Assembly (NCBI GenBank): GCA_030622395.1
Contig: JAUXGF010000149.1
Location: 1-6,958 of the forward strand
Length of the DNA stretch: 6,958 nucleotides
From: Calditrichaceae bacterium
Lineage (GTDB): Bacteria; Calditrichota; Calditrichia; Calditrichales; Calditrichaceae
Direction of reading: 5' to 3'
The notes beneath the pieces are model-generated. The model saw only the letters and a program-made list of their open reading frames with translations. It was not told the DNA's origin and did no database searches. The translations under genes and the position numbers were made by a program. Of the stretch, positions 1-4,595 are shown piece after piece. Every line of letters starts with the position of its first letter. Positions within the stretch are counted from its first letter, which is position 1.

Positions 1-209
1 GGAGTACTGGGGTATTGGAGTAATGGAGTGATGGAAGAAGACCTCAAAGGTTTTCCCAAACCTTTGAGGTCTTTGAAGAATGGAAGATTGAATAATTGAA
101 TTAATGAATTGGCGAAGAATTGGAGTAATGGTTTGGAGAAGAATTGGATTGCTGGGGTAATGGAGTGGTTGGAATAGAATGTACCCATTAAACCATTTAA
201 CCATTTAAT
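1..209. repeat. Composite dispersed repeat upstream of folD
   Basis: No gene is visible here. The stretch is assembled from short G-rich imperfect repeats. TTGGAGTAATGGAGTGATGG lies at 15-34 and recurs exactly at 1879-1898, with 19 of its 20 bases at 2408-2426. GAATTGGAGTAATGG at 117-131 recurs exactly at 1876-1890 and 2405-2419. GAATTGGCGAAGAATTG at 106-122 recurs with one change at 2906-2922. CCATTAAACCATTTAACC at 185-202 recurs exactly at 2978-2995. The order (G-rich units, long hairpin, GAATTGGCGA block, CCATTAAACC block, then a gene) matches that of 2405-3002. The left edge is cut by the window, so the full unit may be longer. Its function is unknown; it could be a passive dispersed repeat or carry the folD leader. 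Confidence 0.8.
38..73. repeat. Perfect 16-bp hairpin, copy 1
   Basis: Bases 38-53 pair perfectly with 58-73 around a TCCC loop; the arm core is GACCTCAAAGGTTT. The same hairpin with the same loop recurs at 2431-2464. It could stop transcription of a gene to the left of the window, but no clear T-tract follows, so a dispersed palindromic repeat is the safer call. Confidence 0.85.
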
Positions 210-225
210 ATCGAAGGTTTTTGAT

Positions 226-1122
226 ATGGAGCAAGATAAGAATCTTTATGGAAAGATTGTTGCGCAAACAATTAATGATCGTGTAATGTCTGAGGTGGAT
301 TATTTAAAAAATAAAGGAGTTTATCCAAAGCTGACCGTCATTTTAGTCGGTGAAGATCCGGCGTCGAAGGTATATGTTCGAAGAAAAGAAAAAACCAGTC
401 AAAAATTAGGCATTATATCCGAAACTATTTATCTTGAAGAAAAAACGAGCGAGATTGAATTATTATCATTAATTGATAAACTGAACGCAGACCGGGAAAA
501 TCATGGGATATTAGTTCAATCGCCTTTGCCTGATCAAATTAACGAAAATAAAATAATCATAAAAATAGACCCTGCAAAAGATGTTGACTGTTTTCATCCG
601 CAAAATGTCGGTTTATTAGTCAGCGGAAATCCTTATGTCCTTCCATGCACGCCAGCCGGAATTGTAGAAATTTTAAAGTATTATGATATTGCCGTTTCTG
701 GTAAAAATGTCGTGGTTTTAGGGAGAAGTAATATTGTAGGCAAACCTATGGCAAATTTACTTCTTCAAAAAAATGAAAATGCAAACGCTACAGTTACCGT
801 AGTGCACAGCCGGACAAACGACATTGAGTTCTATACAAAAAATGCCGACATTTTAATCGCCGCTATTGGTAAAGCGCATTTTGTGAAAAAAGATATAATT
901 AAAGAAGGCGCTGTAATTATTGATGTTGGGATTAACCGGATAGAGGCTGATAATGAAAAAGGATATGCATTAGCCGGAGACGTTGATTTTGAAGATGTTT
1001 TACCTAAGGTTAGTAGAATTACGCCCGTTCCCGGCGGCGTTGGGCCAATGACCATTGCAATGTTAATGCAAAATACTATCACAACCGCTGCGTTTCAGAA
1101 TGGAATTGAAATCAAAAAATAA
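226..1122 (+). CDS. folD: Bifunctional methylenetetrahydrofolate dehydrogenase / methenyltetrahydrofolate cyclohydrolase FolD
   Basis: FolD is a cytosolic enzyme that interconverts 5,10-methylene-THF and 5,10-methenyl-THF (NADP-dependent) and hydrolyses the latter to 10-formyl-THF, supplying one-carbon units for purine and formyl-Met synthesis. The 298-residue length is normal for the family. The catalytic segment VGEDPASKVYVRRKEK (41-56) carries Tyr50 and the key Lys54; Gln98 lies in VQSPLP and Asp121 in KDVDCFHP. The Rossmann signature GRSNIVGKP (166-174) and the C-terminal PVPGGVGPMT (267-276) are intact. Cys122 stands where many homologues have Gly (KDVDGF), a small deviation. The ATG at 226 is preceded by GAAGG at 213-217, a modest ribosome binding site. 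The 3' end overlaps the next gene by 23 bp, suggesting co-transcription. Identification is secure from motifs; NADP rather than NAD preference is assumed from the family. Confidence 0.97.
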   Translation: MEQDKNLYGKIVAQTINDRVMSEVDYLKNKGVYPKLTVILVGEDPASKVYVRRKEKTSQKLGIISETIYLEEKTSEIELLSLIDKLNADRENHGILVQSPLPDQINENKIIIKIDPAKDVDCFHPQNVGLLVSGNPYVLPCTPAGIVEILKYYDIAVSGKNVVVLGRSNIVGKPMANLLLQKNENANATVTVVHSRTNDIEFYTKNADILIAAIGKAHFVKKDIIKEGAVIIDVGINRIEADNEKGYALAGDVDFEDVLPKVSRITPVPGGVGPMTIAMLMQNTITTAAFQNGIEIKK

Positions 1123-1903
1123 ATTTAGTGAATCGCGAATTGGCATAGCTTCATCAATTGCTTGTCAATTTAATTTCAACTGGCAAAAAACCTTACATTT
1201 TGCTAAACAGTTAAACGTATCTATTATCCAATTATTCTTACCGCCTATTGCATTATTAAAACAATATGTTAATGAAATTGAATCTGAAGCGAATAACATT
1301 TCAGAACTGTATTTTCACCTTCCTAAGCCTAAACAGGCAGAAGAAATTTCCGATTATTATAGACAATTGAAATTAAGGAAACCTATCGACTTAATTATTC
1401 AACATGAGAAATTCCTTGATGAAAAAACTCTAAATTATATTGAGGAAAATAAATTACCATTCGGGTTAGAAAACGATCAGACAAATAATATTAATTCTTA
1501 TTTAGAAAGGTTAGATGAATTTAAAAACAGAAATATCAATTTGACAGCCGTTATAGACGTATCAAGGTTTTATATCCAGTATCATGAGGGGTTCAGCGCA
1601 AAAGAAATTTATAATGAAATCATAAAAATTTTAAATTATTGTGATAAGCAATCCATACCTGTTGTGTTTCACGTAATTGATCATGTTGATTACGAGGCGG
1701 AAAGAAACAGTTGGACTGCGCTTTTTTCCGGGATTATTCCATGGAAAAAAATATTTTATTATGCTTATAAACACAATATTTCGGTTAAATCAATTATATT
1801 TGAATATGAAGATTTCCATAAAACAAAAGTCTCGGTTGATCGATTAAGAAGTTGGAATGGTGAAGAATTGGGGAAGAATTGGAGTAATGGAGTGATGGAG
1901 TAA
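1100..1903 (+). CDS. Xylose-isomerase-like TIM-barrel protein, 3' end disrupted by a repeat
   Basis: This 267-codon frame reads as a sugar phosphate isomerase/epimerase-type TIM barrel, with strands and short motifs in the expected order: RIGIASS (13-19), IIQLFLP (42-48), YFHLP (71-75), FGLEND (121-126), AVIDVSRF (150-157), VVFHVIDH (188-195) and IIFEYED (232-238). His73, Glu124, Asp153, His191 and Glu235 sit where this superfamily places divalent-metal ligands, so an active metal-dependent isomerase, epimerase or endonuclease-IV-like fold is plausible; the substrate cannot be read. The ATG at 1100 overlaps folD by 23 bp and has no clear Shine-Dalgarno, suggesting translational coupling. The last 15 codons (NGEELGKNWSNGVME) are translated dispersed-repeat DNA, not native protein. 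The same frame reopens after the TAA and runs to a TAG at 2033-2035. All barrel strands precede the disruption, so the product may still fold. Confidence 0.7.
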   Translation: MELKSKNKFSESRIGIASSIACQFNFNWQKTLHFAKQLNVSIIQLFLPPIALLKQYVNEIESEANNISELYFHLPKPKQAEEISDYYRQLKLRKPIDLIIQHEKFLDEKTLNYIEENKLPFGLENDQTNNINSYLERLDEFKNRNINLTAVIDVSRFYIQYHEGFSAKEIYNEIIKILNYCDKQSIPVVFHVIDHVDYEAERNSWTALFSGIIPWKKIFYYAYKHNISVKSIIFEYEDFHKTKVSVDRLRSWNGEELGKNWSNGVME

Positions 1904-1930
1904 AGGAGTAATGTAAGATTGAAGAATTGG
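1856..1930. repeat. 75-bp dispersed-repeat insertion in the 3' end of the TIM-barrel gene
   Basis: This stretch is the same G-rich repeat as in the intergenic regions, including exact copies of TTGGAGTAATGGAGTGATGG (1879-1898) and GAATTGGAGTAATGG (1876-1890). It is bracketed by TTGGA at 1852-1856 and 1927-1931, exactly 75 bp (25 codons) apart, so the frame is preserved across it. It introduces the TAA at 1901-1903 that ends the upstream gene. TTGGA is also part of the repeat itself, so the exact junctions are uncertain, and the bracketing need not be a target-site duplication. Confidence 0.65.
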
Positions 1931-2035
1931 AGCGGGAAGGATTTAATTGAGGCAGGAGGTACGGCATTATTCCAAATCTTCGGCGGGCTGAATTGTTGTA
2001 ATGTTTTTCACAGAAACAATCCATTAATTTCATAG
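1931..2035 (+). pseudogene. Probable severed C-terminus of the TIM-barrel gene
   Basis: Beyond the repeat, the frame of the 1100 gene is open for 34 codons up to TAG at 2033-2035, beginning SGKDLIEAGGTALFQIFGG and ending in NNPLIS. Its composition is protein-like, unlike the repeat translation. Removing the 75-bp repeat would give RLRSW followed directly by SGKDLIEAGG and a product of about 311-25 = 286 residues, ending some 39 bp before the next start. That spacing suits a normal operon junction. I do not recognise the tail by homology, and an open run of this length can occur by chance in AT-rich DNA, so the call is an inference. The region has no start codon with a good ribosome binding site of its own. 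Confidence 0.45.
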
Positions 2036-2062
2036 TTGAATATTTAAGGGATTAAATTTTAA

Positions 2063-2069
2063 AAGGTGA
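2063..2069 (+). promoter_or_regulatory. Ribosome binding site deciding the GTG start at 2075
   Basis: AAGGTGA lies 5 bp before GTG 2075, a normal distance, whereas the alternative GTG at 2066 lies inside it. It is a clearer site than those of the other + strand genes. Confidence 0.5.
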
Positions 2070-2074
2070 GCGCC

Positions 2075-2404
2075 GTGATTGACTATATTGTTATCCTGCT
2101 ATTTGCCTTCATCATTCTGCTGATTGTTCAGATATTTTCTTTGTTAAAGATTCGCAGTTTAGTTATACAATTAAAAAAATTAATAGGTAATATAGGAATT
2201 ATATACAGGAATTCTGATATACTTCGGCGAAGAATAGAAAATGTTACTAAAATAAAAAACTGTCAACATTGTAAATACAGACAGACTTTTATTAAAGCCG
2301 CACCATCCGGCGAAAGTGATGATTTTTACTACTACCGGTGTAAACTGCATGATATAAATATTAGTTTAACATATTCCTGCAAACAATTTGAATTAGAGCG
2401 GTAA
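2075..2404 (+). CDS. Small single-pass membrane protein with a CxxC...C...C cysteine cluster
   Basis: I do not recognise a family. The product is about 109 residues: a hydrophobic N-terminal segment (about 3-24, IVILLFAFIILLIVQIFSLL), a basic amphipathic linker, then a soluble tail with CQHC (Cys63, Cys66), CKLH (Cys89, His92) and a final Cys102. Four cysteines, possibly with the histidine, would suit a small zinc or Fe-S site on the cytosolic side, given the positive residues after the membrane segment. The start is chosen at GTG 2075 because AAGGTGA (2063-2069) sits 5 bp before it. An in-frame GTG at 2066 would add three residues but overlaps that ribosome binding site. The gene follows the TIM-barrel gene in the same direction. 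Its TAA (2402-2404) abuts a copy of the dispersed repeat starting at 2405, so whether the present stop is native is open. Confidence 0.7.
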   Translation: MIDYIVILLFAFIILLIVQIFSLLKIRSLVIQLKKLIGNIGIIYRNSDILRRRIENVTKIKNCQHCKYRQTFIKAAPSGESDDFYYYRCKLHDINISLTYSCKQFELER

Positions 2405-2505
2405 GAATTGGAGTAATGGAGTGATGTAAGAGACCTCAAAGGTTTTCCCAAACCTTTGAGGTCTTTAAAGAATGGAAGACGCGGAGTGAAGGAGTGGTGA
2501 AAGAC
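2405..2505. repeat. Composite dispersed repeat, left part of second copy
   Basis: Starting at the base after the stop of the small membrane protein gene, this repeats the plan of 1-209: GAATTGGAGTAATGG (2405-2419), the long hairpin (2431-2464), AAAGAATGGAAGA, then more G-rich units (GGAGTGAAGGAGTGGTG). It ends where the terminal inverted repeat of the palindromic element begins. The continuation of the composite is found beyond that element at 2849-3003. Confidence 0.75.
2431..2464. repeat. Perfect 15-bp hairpin, copy 2
   Basis: Bases 2431-2445 pair perfectly with 2450-2464 around a TCCC loop; arms and loop are identical to those at 39-72. It begins 26 bp after the stop of the small membrane protein gene and is followed by TTAAAG, so it could help end transcription on the + strand, but the T-tract is too short for a confident terminator call. 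Confidence 0.8.
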
Positions 2506-2848
2506 TCCCGAATGTTCGCATAGCTGTCAACTTAAGGAGCGAACAAATTGTTTGGTATATAAGTTATTTAAAAATATTTCTGGAATATTGTCCCGTTAGG
2601 GACGATAGAAAATAGCCCACCAATTTATTGGTGGGGAAAAGATCTAATAGTTAAATTAGTCCCGAAGGGACGGTTGAAACATAAATATTATCTAATTTGC
2701 TGTGTATCAATCGTCCCTACGGGACTTATATTTAAAATGTATATAATTCCCAGAGATAAATCTCTGGGCTATTATCAAATGTCCCTACGGGACAAGGTTA
2801 TCAACATAGACATATTTGTTAAGTTGACGTTTATGCGAATGTTCGGGA
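2506..2848. mobile_element. 343-bp MITE-like / REP-like palindromic element with 30-bp terminal inverted repeats
   Basis: The ends 2506-2535 and 2819-2848 are inverted repeats matching at 25 of 30 positions (TCCCGAA, TTCGCATA and GTCAACTTAA are shared). Inside are four small palindromes GTCCC-N3/4-GGGAC (2590-2603, 2659-2671, 2713-2725, 2781-2793) and two 20-nt hairpins (2616-2635, arms CCCACCAAT/ATTGGTGGG; 2749-2768, arms CCCAGAGA/TCTCTGGG). The two halves are mirror copies with identical spacings: 12 bp between the outer small palindrome and the hairpin, and 23 bp between the hairpin and the inner small palindrome. GGAGTGGTG flanks the element at 2491-2499 and 2850-2858, but that word also belongs to the surrounding repeat. 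No transposase is encoded, so mobility would need a protein from elsewhere, such as an IS transposase or a REP-associated TnpA. An open frame at 2674-2907 crosses the palindromes and is not a gene. Confidence 0.7.
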
Positions 2849-3003
2849 TGGAGTGGTGGAGCGACGCTCCGAGGGAGTCCCTTGCGGGAGAAGAATTTAA
2901 TTATTGAATTGGCGAGGAATTGTGCGCGGCGAAGCAGTATGGCGGGGAATGTCTGCGTTATTCATAGAACCTGATAACCATTAAACCATTTAACCGTTTA
3001 ATT
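2849..3003. repeat. Composite dispersed repeat, right part of second copy
   Basis: No gene is present. The stretch opens with G-rich units, then a cluster of short palindromes: GGAGCGACGCTCC (2858-2870) and TCCCTTGCGGGA (2878-2889). GAATTGGCGAGGAATTG at 2906-2922 matches 106-122 with one change, and CCATTAAACCATTTAACC at 2978-2995 exactly matches 185-202. The final block ends 47 bp before the DUF58 start, echoing its position 16-23 bp before folD. The intervening 2923-2977 has no counterpart I can see in the first copy. Confidence 0.7.
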
Positions 3004-3049
3004 AGTTAATAATCCTTTTTTAAGATAATTTCCTGATTTATATTAAGTT

Positions 3050-3949
3050 ATGAAAGATAATAAATTTATTAAATATTTACAGCCGGAGGTTGTTTCTACA
3101 TTATCTAATTTGGAATTAATTGCCAGATTAGTAGTTGAGGGCTATTTAACCGGTTTGCATAAAAGTCCTTTTCACGGCTTTAGCGTTGAATTTTCTCAAC
3201 ACCGTCCCTATATGGCAGGGGACAGTCTACGCTTTATTGATTGGAAAGTTTACGGCAGAACGGACCGCTATTATATTAAGCAGTATGAGGAAGAAACAAA
3301 TCTACGATGCCATATTTTGTTGGATATTTCCAAATCAATGGAGTATGGCAGCGGCAGGGTTAGCAAAGCAAAATATGCAGCCTGTTTAGCCGCGGCATTA
3401 TCATTTTTAATGATTCAGCAGCGTGACGCCACCGGGCTTGTTTTATTTGATGACCGAATTAGAAAAATCTTACCGCCTAAATCTGTTTTTTCGTATTTGA
3501 ATCCCATTTTAAGCGCTATCGACAGCGTTGAATATGGAAAAGATACAATGATTAGTCCGGTGCTTCACCAGGTTGCTGAACAGCTTAAGCGCAGGGGACT
3601 GGTTATTATAATATCTGATTTGCTTGATAATCCCGAAGATGTTTTAGCGGGTTTAAAGCATTTTCGTTATGATCAGCATGAGGCGCTGGTTTTTCATGTC
3701 ATTGATGAACAGGAAAAGGATTTTAATTTTTCCGGAGACGTCGTTTTTGAAGATATTGAAAGCAGTGAAAAAATAAAAACACAGCCTTGGTACATTCGGG
3801 AATCTTACCAGGAAAGGTTTAATCAATTTTTAGATTATTATAAACACAACTTTAGTAATAATAGAATCGGTTATCAGCAGTTATACACAAACACACCGTT
3901 TAATGTAGCCTTAACTGAATATTTATTAAAACGGAAAAGAATGTTTTAA
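3050..3949 (+). CDS. DUF58 family protein with a von Willebrand factor A-like domain
   Basis: The family signature is clear at 43-84: GFSVEFSQHRPY, GDSLRFIDWKVYGRTDRYY and KQYEEETN. It leads into an integrin-type fold whose metal site is visible as DISKS (Asp92, Ser94, Ser96) and a later IISDLLD (Asp190). At 299 residues with no transmembrane segment it is the short, soluble form of the family. Such proteins usually act with a MoxR-type AAA+ ATPase in assembly or activation of envelope or metal-dependent complexes, often beside BatA/BatB-like vWA proteins. None of these partners is next to it here: upstream is repeat DNA and downstream is a convergent gene. The ATG at 3050 has only a weak purine run (TTAAG) before it, but the N-terminus fits homologue architecture. 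The family call is firm; the biological role is not known from the sequence. Confidence 0.92.
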   Translation: MKDNKFIKYLQPEVVSTLSNLELIARLVVEGYLTGLHKSPFHGFSVEFSQHRPYMAGDSLRFIDWKVYGRTDRYYIKQYEEETNLRCHILLDISKSMEYGSGRVSKAKYAACLAAALSFLMIQQRDATGLVLFDDRIRKILPPKSVFSYLNPILSAIDSVEYGKDTMISPVLHQVAEQLKRRGLVIIISDLLDNPEDVLAGLKHFRYDQHEALVFHVIDEQEKDFNFSGDVVFEDIESSEKIKTQPWYIRESYQERFNQFLDYYKHNFSNNRIGYQQLYTNTPFNVALTEYLLKRKRMF

Positions 3950-3968
3950 TACCAGCCAAGGATATTTG

Positions 3969-4068
3969 TCCCGATGCATCAGGAATAGCCACCAAGGCAC
4001 GAAGTCACAAAGAAAATATAATTTTTAAAACTTCGAGTCTTTGCCTGCCTGCACGGTGCCTTAGAGGC
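3969..4068. repeat. Degenerate inverted repeats between convergent genes
   Basis: This 128-bp gap separates two converging genes. A small palindrome, TCCCGATGCATCAGGA (3969-3984), has one mismatch. Then GCCACCAAGGCACGAAGTC (from 3988) is an imperfect inverted match to the end of the gap, where CTTCGAGTCTTTGCC (4031-4045) and GGTGCCTTAGAGGC (4055-4068) read back toward it. The pairing could end transcription from both sides, and A and T runs flank it, but the match is too degenerate to call a terminator. It also resembles a dispersed repeat. Confidence 0.45.
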
Positions 4069-4077
4069 AAAAAAAAT

Positions 4078-4434
4078 TCATCCTTCATTGAGGCATTTTA
4101 AATCAATAAATTTATTGCGTTTTAGATGCATAATAAATTTGCCTAATCTTTGATAAATAGGCTCAATTTCTTTTCCGAATTTTTTGGCTAATATTTCACC
4201 CAACCTGCCGACTGTGTTTTTCCCATCACAATTTTCCCAGATAACCGTGCCTAATTTATCAAGATTAACAGGAAAGCTTTTATTCTTGAGAAATGGGTTA
4301 AAAAGATTTTGAGTTAAAGCCGAGCGGTATTTAGGACAGATAACAACAATCAATCCTGTTTCTTCATTAACATTCCACTCTAATAAACGGGTTGGATAAC
4401 AGTCAAGTAAATTTTTTGTAGTTTTAATTTTCAT
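4078..4434 (-). CDS. PqqD-like protein (small peptide-binding chaperone fold)
   Basis: PqqD-type domains bind a leader peptide and present it to a radical SAM or other modifying enzyme. The 118-residue product carries the family core at about 57-112: NLDKLGTVIWENCDGKNTVGR (split here as NLDKLGTVIW and ENCDGKNTVGR), then LGEILAKKFG, and the closing helical part HLKRNKFIDL. The 56-residue N-terminal extension, with Cys12 and Cys33, is longer than in classical PqqD. No radical SAM enzyme, precursor peptide or pqq gene is in the window, so a role in peptide modification is only possible, and many stand-alone members have no known function. The ATG at 4434 has no Shine-Dalgarno; a hairpin followed by six T residues stands directly upstream in the leader. 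The stop TGA (4080-4078) lies 10 bp from the inverted repeat between the convergent genes. Confidence 0.75.
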   Translation of the reverse strand: MKIKTTKNLLDCYPTRLLEWNVNEETGLIVVICPKYRSALTQNLFNPFLKNKSFPVNLDKLGTVIWENCDGKNTVGRLGEILAKKFGKEIEPIYQRLGKFIMHLKRNKFIDLKCLNEG

Positions 4435-4448
4435 AAAAATGATAAAGT

Positions 4449-4477
4449 AAAAAAGGCTAAGGTTTGTAATACCTTAG
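4449..4477 (-). terminator. Terminator-like hairpin in the leader of the pqqD-like gene
   Basis: Read on the - strand, CTAAGGT and ACCTTAG form a perfect 7-bp stem (4477-4471 with 4463-4457) around a 7-nt loop, followed by CC and six T residues (4454-4449). This is the layout of an intrinsic terminator, ending only 14 bp before the ATG at 4434. It may block read-through from the transporter or act as an attenuator. The stem is rather AT-rich, so efficiency is uncertain. Confidence 0.45.
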
Positions 4478-4489
4478 TTAGATGTATAT

Positions 4490-4560
4490 TTTAAAATAAC
4501 AAAAACCCACCCCTAACCCATCCCAAGAGGGGAATTGCAATTAGGGGTTAGGTGGTGGGT
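4490..4560 (-). terminator. Imperfect GC-rich hairpin with T-rich tail, probable terminator of the OPT gene
   Basis: The arms around ACCCACCCCTAACCC (4505-4519) and its imperfect complement (about 4542-4560, with a two-base AC bulge) form a long stem with an internal AAGAGGGGAATTGCAATT loop. On the - strand the stem is followed by GTTTTTGTTATTTT (to about 4492), which suits intrinsic termination 36 bp past the transporter stop. A second small hairpin (4574-4597, arms AATAT-CCATA with a bulge) overlaps the stop codon. The GC-rich element also looks like a dispersed repeat of a kind common in such genomes. Confidence 0.5.
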
Positions 4561-4595
4561 CAAAATATGTTACAATATTCCCATAAATATGGATA

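Noticed and set aside
1..225. Folate (THF) riboswitch upstream of folD
   Set aside because: The leader is explained by dispersed repeats and one simple hairpin also present at 2431-2464; no aptamer-like multi-stem arrangement was seen.
831..1082. 83-codon - strand open frame
   Set aside because: It is antisense to the conserved C-terminal half of folD and has no independent support.
1794..2033. 79-codon open frame on the - strand
   Set aside because: It is antisense to the TIM-barrel gene, and its middle (LHYSFTPSLHYSNSS) is the repeat read backwards.
2590..2793. CRISPR-like recurrence of GTCCC...GGGAC
   Set aside because: The repeated unit is only 13-14 bp and palindromic, the spacings mirror about a centre rather than being regular, and the spacers are themselves related by inversion.
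2674..2907. 77-codon open frame on the + strand
   Set aside because: It runs across four palindromes and the right terminal repeat of the non-coding element, and its peptide is a direct translation of these (for example PRDKSLGYYQMSLRDK). It has no ribosome binding site.
3186..3389. 67-codon + strand open frame
   Set aside because: It overlaps the DUF58 signature region in another frame; the DUF58 frame has clear family motifs and this one has none.
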